DNA of 64,000 bases, taken from positions 62,001 to 126,000 of the forward strand of contig CAVRUN010000007.1 of NCBI GenBank assembly GCA_963724435.1. The letters are read 5' to 3'. Every line of letters starts with the position of its first letter. The first letter of the stretch is position 1. The notes under the pieces were generated by a model. It did no database searches, was not told the DNA's origin, and saw only the letters and a list, made by a program, of their open reading frames with translations. The stretch comes from AP-15 sp963724435 (GTDB taxonomy: Bacteria; Pseudomonadota; Alphaproteobacteria; ATCC43930; CGMCC-115725). Made by a program: the position numbers and the translations under genes. Of this stretch, positions 25,531 to 34,382 are shown one piece after another.

Positions 25531-26763
25531 ATGACGATTGAAGGCGTGGAACTGGATTGCCTGCAGGGTGTGCGGGTCGTTGACTTTACACAGTTCGAGG
25601 CCGGGCCGTCCTGCACCGAGGCGCTCGCGTGGCTCGGCGCCGAGGTCGTCAAGATCGAGAACCCGATGACAGGCGATCCCGGAAGGCGGCAGCGGCCTGG
25701 TCAACCCGATGATGATCCCTGGTATTTCCACCAGTTCAACGCCAACAAAAAGTCGATCACCTTGAACCTCAAAGCGCCGCGCGGGCTCGAGATCGTCAAG
25801 GAGCTCTTAAAAAAGGCCGACATCACGATCGAGAATATGGCGCCCGGCACGATCGAGCGGCTGGGGCTCGGCTATGACGCAGTCAAGGCATTAAACCCGG
25901 GCATCATTTATTGCCAAGTCAAAGGGTTTGGCACCGGCAGCCCTTACGAGAAGAACCTCGCCTTTGACATGATCGCGCAGGCCGCCGGCGGTCCGACCAG
26001 CGTTACCGGTTATGGCGACCGCCCGCCGGTCAAACCCGGTCCGTCATTCGGCGACACCGGCACGGGCATGTTGATGGCGATCAGCATTCTCGCAGCATTG
26101 CGGCAGCGTGACCGCACCGGCAAAGGCCGGCGGCTCCAGGTCGCGATGCAGGATGCGATGATCCACTATATGCGCGTCCCATTTTCACGCACGCAGTTGA
26201 GCGGCAAGGCGCAGGTCCGCGGCGGCAGCGACCGGTCCCAACCCGGCGGACTGGTGCCCTCGGCGCTGTACCCGTGCAAACCGGGCGGACCCAACGATTA
26301 CGTCTATGTTTTCTGCAGCCGCGCCAATCCTGAGCATTGGACGCGACTCCTCAAGGTCATCGGCCGCGAGGATCTGGTCGGCGATGCACGCTATCAAACC
26401 AATCAGGCGCGCAGCCAACGCGCCGCCGAGGTCGACGAGATCATCGCCGCCTGGACCCGGCAGCAGACCAAGGAAGATGCGATGCGGATCATCGGCGAGG
26501 CCGGCGTTCCCGCGGGCGCGGTATTCGACACCGTCGAGCTGATGACCGACGGCTCGCTCGCCGAGCGCGGTATCATGCAGGATGTGACGCATCCGACTAC
26601 CGGTCAGTACAAGATGCCGGCCTGGCCGGTGCGGTTTGACGGTGCACCTCCCCGGGTCAAACCGTCGCCGCTGTTGGGTCAACACAATGCCGAGGTGCTC
26701 AGCCAATGGCTCGATATTGGCGCCTCGGAAATCGACGCATTAAAGACCGAAGGCATCATCTGA
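25531..26763 (+). CDS. Class III CoA-transferase (CaiB/BaiF family), copy 1
   Basis: A 410-residue family III CoA-transferase. 'VRVVDFTQFEAGPSCTEALAWLGAEVVKIENP' is the N-terminal CoA-binding fold. 'NANKKSITLNLKAPRGLEIVKELLKKADITIENMAPGTIERLGLGYDAV' is highly conserved, and 'EKNLAFDMIAQAAGG' includes the catalytic Asp at residue 146. 'GDTGTGM...QRDRTGKGRRLQVAMQDAM' is also typical. It moves CoA between an activated acyl-CoA and an organic acid such as oxalate, succinate or benzylsuccinate type; the substrate is unknown. An AGGAG site precedes the ATG. A GST gene and a second CoA-transferase follow on the same strand. Confidence 0.93.
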   Translation: MTIEGVELDCLQGVRVVDFTQFEAGPSCTEALAWLGAEVVKIENPMTGDPGRRQRPGQPDDDPWYFHQFNANKKSITLNLKAPRGLEIVKELLKKADITIENMAPGTIERLGLGYDAVKALNPGIIYCQVKGFGTGSPYEKNLAFDMIAQAAGGPTSVTGYGDRPPVKPGPSFGDTGTGMLMAISILAALRQRDRTGKGRRLQVAMQDAMIHYMRVPFSRTQLSGKAQVRGGSDRSQPGGLVPSALYPCKPGGPNDYVYVFCSRANPEHWTRLLKVIGREDLVGDARYQTNQARSQRAAEVDEIIAAWTRQQTKEDAMRIIGEAGVPAGAVFDTVELMTDGSLAERGIMQDVTHPTTGQYKMPAWPVRFDGAPPRVKPSPLLGQHNAEVLSQWLDIGASEIDALKTEGII

Positions 26764-26772
26764 CCCAAGCCG

Positions 26773-26837
26773 GTCATTGCGAGCGGGCGCGAAGCAATCC
26801 GATCGGATTGCTTCGTGGCTCCGCTCCCCGCAATGAC
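26773..26837. repeat. REP-like imperfect palindrome
   Basis: A 65-bp inverted repeat between the CoA-transferase and GST genes. The left arm GTCATTGCGAGCGGGCGCGA pairs with a right arm TGGCTCCGCTCCCCGCAATGAC, with inner complementary arms GCAATCC and GGATTGC around GATC. This type of 'ATTGCGAGCGnAGCGAAGCAATC' element is scattered through many alphaproteobacterial genomes between genes. It could fold in mRNA as a stabiliser or terminator. Only this one clear copy is in the window. Confidence 0.8.
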
Positions 26838-26866
26838 AGACTGACCAGTTCGAAAGGAGGCTCGCG

Positions 26867-27487
26867 ATGAAGCTGTATTACGCGCCCGGCGCTTGCTCGA
26901 TCGGGATCCATGTGTTGCTTGAAGAAATCGGCAAACCCTATCAAGCCGAGGCGGTCAATTTCCGCGAGGGCGCGCAGTATAAGCCGCCCTTTACCGGGTT
27001 GAACGCGAAGTCGAAAGTGCCGACGCTCGAGCGCGATGACGGCTCGATCCTGACCGAATTCCCGGTGATTGCCCGCTGGCTCGCGCTGAAAAACCCTGAG
27101 GCCAACCTGATCCCGAAAGACGAGGAGACCGACATCCGCGCGATGGAGGTCATGGAATACGTTGTCGGCACAATCCACTCACAGGGCTTCACGCGGCTGT
27201 TCCGCACCGAGCGGTTCGCTCCATCGGCTTCCGACCACGAAAAGGTCAAGGAGCAAGGGCGCGAACAGATTGATAAGGGCTTCGCGGTTGTCGACAAGGC
27301 GCTCGAAGGCAAGCAATACCTGGGCGGGGACAATCTGTCGGCCGCCGATGCCGCCCTGTTCTATGTCGAGTATTGGGGAGCAAAGCGGGTCGGGCTGCAA
27401 TTGCCAAAAAATGTTGCCGCGCATTTCGAGCGCATGATGGCCCGGCCGGCGGTACAACGCGCATTGCAGGCCGAAGGGCTCAGTTAG
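26867..27487 (+). CDS. Glutathione S-transferase family protein
   Basis: A 206-residue protein. The N-terminal thioredoxin-like domain starts 'MKLYYAPGACSIGIHVLLEEIGKPYQ', with the Cys/Ser pair of the beta-class active site. 'KVPTLERDDGSILTEFPVIARWLA' contains the cis-Pro and Glu-x glutathione-binding site. The helical C-terminal domain ends 'AAHFERMMARPAVQRAL'. It probably conjugates or isomerises a metabolite, or detoxifies a reactive acyl intermediate made by the two CoA-transferases flanking it (inference). An AAAGGAG site lies 7-8 nt ahead of the ATG. Confidence 0.92.
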   Translation: MKLYYAPGACSIGIHVLLEEIGKPYQAEAVNFREGAQYKPPFTGLNAKSKVPTLERDDGSILTEFPVIARWLALKNPEANLIPKDEETDIRAMEVMEYVVGTIHSQGFTRLFRTERFAPSASDHEKVKEQGREQIDKGFAVVDKALEGKQYLGGDNLSAADAALFYVEYWGAKRVGLQLPKNVAAHFERMMARPAVQRALQAEGLS

Positions 27488-27574
27488 TCCCGCTCTCGAC
27501 CAGTATTTACGATGTAGGCGGATCTGCATCCGTCCTACAAGACAATTGGCCTTAAGGCTCGAAGGAGTGTGACA

Positions 27575-28774
27575 ATGGATGCAACGATGACCCCGCCGAA
27601 ATGCCTTGCCGGTGTCAAAGTATTGGACCTGACGCAATTCGAGGCCGGGACGACCTGCACCGAGGCGCTCGCCTGGATGGGCGCCGATGTCGTCAAGGTC
27701 GAGAATCCGAAGGGCGGCGAGGCCGGCCGCACCGGATTTTCCGACCCGTACTATTTCATGACATACAACGCTAACAAGCGTTCAGTTACGGTCAACCTGA
27801 AATCGGAGCGAGGCCTCGCTCTTGTCAAGGAGCTGGCCAAAAAGGCCGATGTCTTTACCGAGAACTTCGCGCCGGGCGCGGTGGAGCGGCTAGGGCTCGG
27901 TTACGACGTCGTCAGCGCCCTGAACCCGAGGATCATATACGCTCAGGTCAAGGGCTTCGGAGACGGCATGCCGTACGAGAAGGGCCTGTCCTTTGACCCA
28001 GTCGCACAAGCGACCGGCGGCGCGATGAGCATCACTGGCGAACCGGGCGGGCGCCCGATCAAGCCGGGGTGCACGATCGGCGACACCGGCACCGGCATGT
28101 TGCTCGGGTTCAGCATTGTCAGCGCCCTCTACCAGCGCATGAGCACCGGGAAGGGCCGCCGGCTGCAGGTGGCGATGCAGGATTCTGTCATGCACTACAG
28201 CCGCGGCATGTTCATGTCGCAGGCGCGTACCGGCAAGGCAGCGCCGCGGCGGCCGGCCGCCGCCAATTCGCCATCCGGGACCTATCCGTGCAAGGGCGGC
28301 GGGCCGAACGATTACGTTTACCTCCTGACGAGCCGCGCCAATCCCGAGCATTGGCCCCGCCTCTTGAAGCTGATCGGGCGCGAAGACCTGATCGGCGACA
28401 AGCGCTACGACACGGCCAACGCTCGTTCAGAGCACGAGTCCGAGGTTGACGAGATCGTCGCTGCGTGGACCCTGCGGCACACGAAGGAGGATGCGATGGC
28501 CCAGTTGAGCGGGGCGGGGGTCCCGGCCGGCGCGGTGTTCGATTCGAACGACCTCATCAATGAGCCGGCATTCTATCGTCGCGGCATCCTGCAAAAGATG
28601 CAGCATGGCGGCCACGAAATGGCGATGACGACCTGGCCGGTGCGCTTCGACGGCAAGGTGGCCCCGATCAAGCCGGCTCCACTGCTCGGTGAGCATACGA
28701 CCGAAGCCCTCGGCGATTGGCTCGGGCTCGGTGCGAGCGAGATCAAGGCGTTAAAGCGCGACGGCGTGGTCTAG
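27575..28774 (+). CDS. Class III CoA-transferase (CaiB/BaiF family), copy 2
   Basis: A 399-residue paralogue of the enzyme at 25531-26763. It contains 'VLDLTQFEAGTTCTEALAWMGADVVKVENP', 'NANKRSVTVNLKSERGLALVKELAKKADVFTENFAPGAVERLGLGYD', and the catalytic Asp in 'EKGLSFDPVAQATGG'. The start ATG at 27575 has GGAG 7 nt upstream; a GTG six bases earlier is also in frame. The two copies share about two-thirds of residues by eye and sit on either side of the GST gene, so the three are likely one catabolic unit. The 3' end overlaps the 28743-29060 gene on the opposite strand by 32 bp. Confidence 0.93.
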   Translation: MDATMTPPKCLAGVKVLDLTQFEAGTTCTEALAWMGADVVKVENPKGGEAGRTGFSDPYYFMTYNANKRSVTVNLKSERGLALVKELAKKADVFTENFAPGAVERLGLGYDVVSALNPRIIYAQVKGFGDGMPYEKGLSFDPVAQATGGAMSITGEPGGRPIKPGCTIGDTGTGMLLGFSIVSALYQRMSTGKGRRLQVAMQDSVMHYSRGMFMSQARTGKAAPRRPAAANSPSGTYPCKGGGPNDYVYLLTSRANPEHWPRLLKLIGREDLIGDKRYDTANARSEHESEVDEIVAAWTLRHTKEDAMAQLSGAGVPAGAVFDSNDLINEPAFYRRGILQKMQHGGHEMAMTTWPVRFDGKVAPIKPAPLLGEHTTEALGDWLGLGASEIKALKRDGVV

Positions 28775-29060
28775 CCGCTCTAACCGACGATGCCCTCCTG
28801 TGGCAGGATAAACGGGCGATTGCGGGCTTGGTCACCCGGGTTGCCGGCACCGGAGGGTCGTCGATTTGGCGGCTGAAGCGATCGGCAAAGGCCTCCGCCT
28901 CTGCGGTAACCTTGAAATCAATGCGTACGAAAACGCTGACGCCATCCTCGCGGCAGCAGAAGCCCGACGGCTCAAAGCGGCGCTCGTCGAGCCACATCCG
29001 CATGTCAGCCATTGTCGCCGACAACTCATTTGGCTTCAGGCTGATCTCGATGGTGCGCAT
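28743..29060 (-). CDS. Conserved hypothetical protein
   Basis: A 105-residue protein. The core 'MRTIEISLKPNELSATMADMRMWLDERRFEPSGFCCREDGVSVFVRIDFKVTAEAEAFADRF' looks like a small alpha/beta domain that recurs as hypothetical protein in alphaproteobacteria, but no function is known to me. The last ~35 residues are Arg/Ala-rich and may lie beyond the native end. The frame is open to 29204, but the ATG at 29060 starts the conserved part. It is convergent with the CoA-transferase gene (32-bp overlap) and divergent from the Rieske oxygenase gene. Confidence 0.6.
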   Translation of the reverse strand: MRTIEISLKPNELSATMADMRMWLDERRFEPSGFCCREDGVSVFVRIDFKVTAEAEAFADRFSRQIDDPPVPATRVTKPAIARLSCHRRASSVRAARPRRRALTP

Positions 29061-29186
29061 GCGCTGCTCTCGGTTGTTTCGCCCGAAAGGACATATAGCC
29101 GAGTTTGCCGAAAGCGTTCCGATCGCTGATTTGCTGCTCACGATTTTGTCACGGGCAGGAAAGCGCTTCGGCCGGGTGCTCGCTAC

Positions 29187-30308
29187 ATGACAAACGCAAG
29201 TCATGCTGCGGAGCAGACTGCGGCTGCTCTTGATCGTGGCGAATCACTTCCGGCCCGCTGGTACACCGACGCAGCGATCACTGAGCAGGAAAACGCGCAG
29301 ATCTTCCGCAAGGCGTGGAATTACATCGGGCCAATAACCGAACTCAAGAACCCGGGTGACTTTGTCACGGGCACTGCCGGCGGCGTGCCAGTTGTCGTCA
29401 TTTGTAACGAAAGCGGTCTTGCCGGCTTTGTAAATGTCTGCCGCCACCGCCGCCACGAAGTCATGGAGGGGCGTGGCAACAGCAAGCGGATGCAATGCGG
29501 CTACCATGCCTGGACCTACGATCTTGCCGGCCGTCTCGAAACCGCTCCGCGTTCGGCCGGCGAGCCCGGCTTTCGGCGCGAAGACTTTCCGCTGCTGCCG
29601 ATCCGAGTCGAGGCGCTCGGCCCTTTCGTGTTCGTCAATCTCGACCGCGAGGCGCCGCCGGTGCAGGCTCAGTTCGCGCCGCTACTCGAGACCATCGCCA
29701 GTAGTGGGGTCGAACTCGGCACGCTCCAACTCTATGCGCGCGAAGAATGGCGGGCCCGGGCAAACTGGAAGGTAATGCTCGAAAATTTTCTTGAATGTTA
29801 CCACTGCCCGGTCGCGCACCCATCGTTTAGCGCCGCGATCGATGTCCGGCCGGCGAATTACCATTTAGCCGCAAAGGGCTTTGTTTCGAGCCAGATCGGC
29901 GAGGTTCGAGCGGCGGCGCTTGCCGGCCGGAGCCGGATCGAACTTTATGATGTGCGCGGCCCGGTAACGCAGTCGCAGTACCACCTCTTATGGCCGAACA
30001 CGACGATTTCGATCAATCCCGGCTTCCCCAATCTGTCGATCGATGTGTGGATTCCCGACGGACCAAATGCGACCCGCGGCTTTTCCGAGCAATATTTCGC
30101 ACCCGGCGTCAGCGATGAGTTCGCCCGTGACTTGATCGCCTTCAACCGGCAGGTCGGCGCCGAAGACGACGCACTGACCAACTCGGTGCAGCGCGGGCTG
30201 CTGGGCGGCATGCCCGATCGGGGCCGCTTTCTGGTCGAGAGTGAGCGGCTTGTGATCCATTTTCAGAAGCTGGTCGCCGCGGTCCTGGCCGATCTGCCAG
30301 GATCCTGA
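29187..30308 (+). CDS. Aromatic ring-hydroxylating oxygenase alpha subunit (Rieske)
   Basis: A 373-residue terminal oxygenase subunit. 'FVNVCRHRRHEVMEG' and 'MQCGYHAWTYDLAGRL' supply the Cys-x-His and Cys-x2-His ligands of the [2Fe-2S] cluster (RHO signature). 'NWKVMLENFLECYHCPVAHPSF' contains the bridging Asn/Glu region and the two His ligands of the mononuclear iron in the C-terminal domain. It oxygenates an aromatic or quaternary-amine substrate using electrons from a reductase not present in the window. Its neighbours (CoA-transferases, GST) fit degradation of an aromatic acid (inference). It converges with the GNAT gene, only 21 bp away. Confidence 0.9.
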   Translation: MTNASHAAEQTAAALDRGESLPARWYTDAAITEQENAQIFRKAWNYIGPITELKNPGDFVTGTAGGVPVVVICNESGLAGFVNVCRHRRHEVMEGRGNSKRMQCGYHAWTYDLAGRLETAPRSAGEPGFRREDFPLLPIRVEALGPFVFVNLDREAPPVQAQFAPLLETIASSGVELGTLQLYAREEWRARANWKVMLENFLECYHCPVAHPSFSAAIDVRPANYHLAAKGFVSSQIGEVRAAALAGRSRIELYDVRGPVTQSQYHLLWPNTTISINPGFPNLSIDVWIPDGPNATRGFSEQYFAPGVSDEFARDLIAFNRQVGAEDDALTNSVQRGLLGGMPDRGRFLVESERLVIHFQKLVAAVLADLPGS

Positions 30309-30329
30309 GACACGCGGAACCCAGCCGCA

Positions 30330-31076
30330 CTAAGGTTGGCGGCGGTAATGGTAGCGATAGATTTCTCGAAAGCCTAGCCGATGGTAGAGCGCCACGGCCG
30401 GCGCGTTGGCGGCTTCGACTTCGAGGCAAGCTGCTGTTGCACCCTGTTCCTTGGCCCAGTCGGCGAGAGTGGCGATGATCCGTTGCCCATAACCGCGGCG
30501 TCGTCGTTGCGGATCGGTCACGACCAACTCGTAGCAAATTATCCCGTTATGGATCGCGCCAAAGGCGAGGGCGGCGGTGCCGTCGTCATCCGTCAACGTA
30601 GCGAAAGCCGCAGGAACCGCCAACGCGCCGACGATCGCGCGGTAGAGCCGCGCTTGCCGCCCGGTATGTCCTTGCAATGCCGCCATCGCGGCAAGCCATT
30701 CCTTAGTGGGCCGCGACGACAAGCGCACCGCTGAGTCGCGCAACACCTGGATTGCGCCGAGTTCGGCATACAGGACCAAGGAGAGGCCCTCGCTGCTGTA
30801 TTCGCGGGCGGCAAGATGCTCGTCAATCCCCGGCCCCACCAGCGAAGGCAGGCGAAAAATCGTCGGTTGGCGATTATGCGAATAAAGCGCCTCGCAGCCG
30901 GCTACCAGCGCCTCGACCCCCGTCCGTTCAAAGCCGAGCGGATTGGCGGAATTGGCGCGCCGGGTTAGTCCGCCTGATAACCGCAGCACCCACCCGCCAA
31001 ACAGCACCTCGCGCAATGCCGGCCAGGCGTTGAGGCAAGCCTCCTCAACCCGCCAACCCACAGCGTTGCACTCCAT
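30330..31076 (-). CDS. GNAT family N-acetyltransferase
   Basis: A 248-residue protein whose C-terminal domain is GNAT. 'AFGAIHNGIICYELVVTDPQRRRRGYGQRIIATLADWAKEQGATAACLEVEAANAPAVALYHRLGFREIYRYHY' contains the acetyl-CoA site (R-R-R-G-Y-G) and the Asn-rich strand that aligns with the catalytic region. The N-terminal ~120 residues ('VEEACLNAWPALREVLFGGWVLRLSGGLTRRANSANPL') match the degenerate half of tandem-GNAT proteins. The acceptor is unknown. The start at 31076 is the best of several ATGs. It is divergent from the SBP array, across 167 bp that must hold the promoter of the first binding protein. Confidence 0.88.
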   Translation of the reverse strand: MECNAVGWRVEEACLNAWPALREVLFGGWVLRLSGGLTRRANSANPLGFERTGVEALVAGCEALYSHNRQPTIFRLPSLVGPGIDEHLAAREYSSEGLSLVLYAELGAIQVLRDSAVRLSSRPTKEWLAAMAALQGHTGRQARLYRAIVGALAVPAAFATLTDDDGTAALAFGAIHNGIICYELVVTDPQRRRRGYGQRIIATLADWAKEQGATAACLEVEAANAPAVALYHRLGFREIYRYHYRRQP

Positions 31077-31243
31077 GGGCCTTCTCGCTTCCTATAGACG
31101 TGAAAATCGAACCGGATTGAGGCCGGGCGACGGATCCGACCCTCGGAATTATCCAGTTGAGCGATAGGCCCGCCGTTTAATTTCGTGTAAGGTACGGGCC
31201 ACCAGAAACGCATACCCTAAGCTATCAAAGGAAGGAGACGGTC

Positions 31244-32620
31244 GTGGCAGGATTTACGCGTCGCTCGGTGCTCGGCAGCGCCATTGGTCTCGCTGCGGCG
31301 GGTAGCCTGGCCCGGCCCTACATCGCCAACGCCGCGGCGACGACCGCAACGGTATGGTGGGTCCAGGGTTTCATCCAGGAAGAGGACGTCGCGTTCAAAA
31401 AGATCGTCGCCGATTACGAGAAGGCTAGCGGCAACACGATCGACTACACGATCATTCCCTTTGCCCCGATGCGCCAAAAGATCATATCGGCAGTGACGAG
31501 TGGCGCCGTACCGGACATGTATCAAAGCACCCCGACCGAGCTGATTGGGTTGCAGGCTTGGGCTGACAAGCTGGTCGACGTGACCGATGTTATCGAGACG
31601 CAGCGGGAAGAATACACCGAAACCGCGCTGGCGTCGGCCTATTGCTACAACAGCGTCGAAAAAAGGCGAAGCTTTTACGGCGTGCCTTTTACACAAGGGG
31701 TCCTGCCGAACCATATCTGGCGCCCGCTGGTCGAGAAGGCCGGCTACAAGATGGAAGACATTCCGAAGACCTGGGATGCCTACTACGATTTTTTCAAAGG
31801 CGTGCAGAAGAAGCTGCGTGCCCAGGGTATGCGCCAAGTCTATGGCCTTGGCTTTCAGGTAACAACCCAAGGCAACGATCCCAACGCCATGTTCAATTAT
31901 TTCCTGATCGCCTATGGCGGGCAGGGCATCGTCACCAAGGACGGCAAATTGCACCTCGATGAACCGAGGGTGCGCGAAGCGGCGATCAAGGCACTGACCT
32001 ACCCGACGACCGCATACAAGGAAGGTTTTGTGCCGGCAGGGGCGATCAACTGGAACGATGCCGACGACAACAACGCCTTTCATGCCAAACTAATCGTGAT
32101 GGACCTCGACGGCACGATCTCGACCGAGGTTGCCGTCATTCACAACGCGCAAGATTATAACGACATCGTCACGATGGGGTTGCCGCTTAGCAATGACGGC
32201 AAGCCGGTGCCGAGCCAGGCCGGCTGCGCCTGCAACCTGATCCCGAAGGGCGCAAAAAACGTCGCGGCGGCGAAAGATTTCCTCAAATATTTGAGCCAGC
32301 CAAAGGTCAACGGCGAGTTGCTGAAGGTCGGGCTAGCGCGCAGCGTTCCACCGATGACGTCGATCGTCAAGAATGACCCGTGGTGGCTCGACTCAAAGGA
32401 TCCACATCGCGTGGCATATGTTCAGCAGGGCGTGCTTGGCCCGACCCTGCCCCAGTTCTGGGTGTATAACCCTGCCTATGCCGAGGTTCAGAACCAGCAT
32501 GTGTGGGGCGCAGCGTGGGCCGACATCATCCACAACGGAATGACACCGGAGACGGCGGCCGACAAAGCATTCAAGTGGACCGAGTTGATCTTCGCCAAAT
32601 ACCCGATCGCGCAGACCTGA
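31244..32620 (+). CDS. Tat-exported extracellular solute-binding protein 1 of 7 (family 1)
   Basis: A 458-residue binding protein of the sugar-type SBP_bac_1 fold. The N-terminus 'MAGFTRRSVLGSAIGLAAAGSLARPYIANA' is a twin-arginine signal with RR at 6-7, a hydrophobic core and an A-N-A cleavage site. The mature part has 'VWWVQGFIQEEDVAF', 'YEKASGNTIDYTIIPFAPMRQKI' and 'WNDADDNNAFHAKLIVMDLD', blocks repeated in all seven paralogues. It is most like members 4 and 6 (shared 'YYDFFKGVQ' and 'ALTYPTTAYKEGFVP'). Start: GTG at 31244 after AAGGAAGGAG. It opens the array; its promoter must lie in the 167-bp gap to the GNAT gene. The ligand is unknown. Confidence 0.93.
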   Translation: MAGFTRRSVLGSAIGLAAAGSLARPYIANAAATTATVWWVQGFIQEEDVAFKKIVADYEKASGNTIDYTIIPFAPMRQKIISAVTSGAVPDMYQSTPTELIGLQAWADKLVDVTDVIETQREEYTETALASAYCYNSVEKRRSFYGVPFTQGVLPNHIWRPLVEKAGYKMEDIPKTWDAYYDFFKGVQKKLRAQGMRQVYGLGFQVTTQGNDPNAMFNYFLIAYGGQGIVTKDGKLHLDEPRVREAAIKALTYPTTAYKEGFVPAGAINWNDADDNNAFHAKLIVMDLDGTISTEVAVIHNAQDYNDIVTMGLPLSNDGKPVPSQAGCACNLIPKGAKNVAAAKDFLKYLSQPKVNGELLKVGLARSVPPMTSIVKNDPWWLDSKDPHRVAYVQQGVLGPTLPQFWVYNPAYAEVQNQHVWGAAWADIIHNGMTPETAADKAFKWTELIFAKYPIAQT

Positions 32621-32811
32621 CGCCGCTCACCTCGATCAGACGGTTACTACGGTCGATCCCGCAAATAGCGGAGGGGCCCGGGGCGCCGATCGGCGTGGAG
32701 TAAAAGTATCAGTGGCGGACGCACCATTTTAAGTCGTGGGCGGGACGGTGTGACTTACCGGCGCACCACGCCCTCTACGCGGCGCGGGTGATAACAGCGG
32801 GTAATTAAGAT

Positions 32812-32840
32812 TTGAACTAAGGGAGGCTCGGTTCTACCCT
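32812..32840 (+). promoter_or_regulatory. Sigma70-type promoter candidate before binding protein 2
   Basis: TTGAAC (32812-32817), a 17-nt spacer and TACCCT (32835-32840) lie in the long gap before binding protein gene 2, with the ATG 70 nt after the -10. A similar TTGAAC-N17-TACCTT element precedes binding protein 5, and TTGAGC-N17-TATATT precedes binding protein 7. A small CACCC/GGGTG stem-loop (32865-32879) lies in the leader. Confidence 0.5.
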
Positions 32841-32910
32841 ACGTCCTAAATCGAAGAGCAAAGTCACCCGCAAAGGGTGCGAACTGTCCGAGATCGGGAA
32901 GGATACCAGC

Positions 32911-34293
32911 ATGATCAGTCTGAACAGGCGTTCGCTGTTGCGGGCTTCGCTCGCGGTCGCGGCGGGCGCGAGTCTCGCGCGTCCCTACGTTGCCAACGCG
33001 GCGGCAACGACGGCGAGCGCATGGTGGGCGCAGGGCTTTGCCCAAGAAGAAGATGTCGCGTTGCGCAAGATCGTCGCCGATTACGAAAAGGCGAGCGGCA
33101 ACACGATTGATCTGAGCATCGTGCCGTTTGCACCGCTGCGCCAGAAAATCATCTCGGCGATCACCAGCGGTTCGGTCCCGGATCTGATCGACGCCAACCC
33201 CCTCGAGATCGTACCGGAGGAAGCGTGGAACGGCCGGCTCGTCGATGTCAGCGATGTCGTCGAGACCCAGCAGTCGCATTATCTACCCACCGCACTGATC
33301 AGCGCCCATTGCTATGACAATGAGAAAAAAGAGCGGAGCATTTACGGTGTGCCTTACAAGGGCTCAGTGCGGCCCTTCCATTACTGGCGGGATCTGGTTG
33401 ACAAGGCGGGCTACAAGGAATCCGAGATCCCCAAAACTTGGGACGCCTTTATCGATTTCTTCAAACCGGTGCAGCAGAAGCTGCGCGATCAGGGGATGCG
33501 GCACGTCTACGCGACCGGGTTTGTGCTGAGCACCGTCGGCTATGACGTTGCGACGACCTTTGACCAATTTCTGATTGCCTATGGCGGCATCGGGCTCGTC
33601 ACCCCCGACGGCAGACTGCATGCCGATGATCCCCAAATTCGCGAAGCCGCGCTCAAGGCGCTGACCTATTTAGGCGACATCTTCAAAGGCGGCTATGTAC
33701 CGCCAGGGACATTGAGCTGGAACGATGCCGACGACAACAATGCGTTCCACTCAAAAATGGTCGTCATGGATCTCGACGGCACGCTATCGACCGAAGTCGC
33801 AATGATCCAGGACAAGCAGGCCTATTACCACGAAATGGTTGTCCACGAATTGCCGCGCAACAACGAGGGCGAGCCGATCCCGGCGGTAGCCCCGGTCAAT
33901 CTTGCCATTGTTCCGCGGGGCGCCAAAAACGCCGAAGTCGCCAAGGATTTCCTAAAGTACCTGATCCAGCCCAAAATCAACGGCGATTATCTGAAAACCG
34001 GGCTCGGCCGGTTTTTGCCGGTGTTCCCGGAACTCGTCAAAAACGACCCGTGGTGGAACGACCCCAAGATCGATCCGCATCGGCCGCCTTATGTGCACCA
34101 GGCCTTTGTCGAGCCGACAACTCCGCTCTTCTATGTCTACAACCCGGCCTACGCCCGGGTCGAAACCGAGCATGTCTGGGGTCAGGCGATGGCCCACATC
34201 ATGGCGCACGGGATGGCGCCGCAGGCCGCGAACGATAAAGCGTTCCGTCGGTTAGAGGAGATCTTCGCGCAGTACCCGATCCACCAAGCTTAA
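32911..34293 (+). CDS. Tat-exported extracellular solute-binding protein 2 of 7
   Basis: A 460-residue paralogue with the Tat signal 'MISLNRRSLLRASLAVAAGASLARPYVANA' (RR at 6-7). Diagnostic blocks are 'SAWWAQGFAQEEDVAL', 'YEKASGNTIDLSIVPFAPLRQKI', 'FIDFFKPVQQKLRDQGMRHVY' and 'WNDADDNNAFHSKMVVMDLD'. It pairs most closely with member 5 through the 'DFFKPVQ' segment. The pocket-lining positions (for example around 'FKPVQQ' versus 'FKGVQK') differ from members 1, 4 and 6, which implies a different ligand preference. A GGAAGG site precedes the ATG, and a promoter-like element lies at 32812-32840. A gap of 89 bp with a hairpin separates it from member 3. Confidence 0.93.
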   Translation: MISLNRRSLLRASLAVAAGASLARPYVANAAATTASAWWAQGFAQEEDVALRKIVADYEKASGNTIDLSIVPFAPLRQKIISAITSGSVPDLIDANPLEIVPEEAWNGRLVDVSDVVETQQSHYLPTALISAHCYDNEKKERSIYGVPYKGSVRPFHYWRDLVDKAGYKESEIPKTWDAFIDFFKPVQQKLRDQGMRHVYATGFVLSTVGYDVATTFDQFLIAYGGIGLVTPDGRLHADDPQIREAALKALTYLGDIFKGGYVPPGTLSWNDADDNNAFHSKMVVMDLDGTLSTEVAMIQDKQAYYHEMVVHELPRNNEGEPIPAVAPVNLAIVPRGAKNAEVAKDFLKYLIQPKINGDYLKTGLGRFLPVFPELVKNDPWWNDPKIDPHRPPYVHQAFVEPTTPLFYVYNPAYARVETEHVWGQAMAHIMAHGMAPQAANDKAFRRLEEIFAQYPIHQA

Positions 34294-34314
34294 TAACAAA
34301 GGCAAAACAAACGC

Positions 34315-34340
34315 GCCGGCAGGGCTCAGCCCCGACTGGC
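34315..34340 (+). repeat. Intercistronic hairpin between binding proteins 2 and 3
   Basis: GGGC (34322-34325) pairs with GCCC (34329-34332) around TCA, extended by an imperfect GCCGG / CTGGC pair. The sequence is closely similar to the hairpin after binding protein 3 (35776-35801). There is no T-run, so it is a candidate mRNA stabiliser or partial terminator within a transcript. Confidence 0.6.
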
Positions 34341-34382
34341 CGCGGCCTTCGATCTGGCTCTACAGAACAGGAAGGAGAAGAG

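Noticed and set aside
31077..31243. Promoter of binding protein 1 of the same TTGARC-N17 type
   Set aside because: A TTGAGC is present, but no acceptable -10 hexamer lies 16-18 nt downstream.
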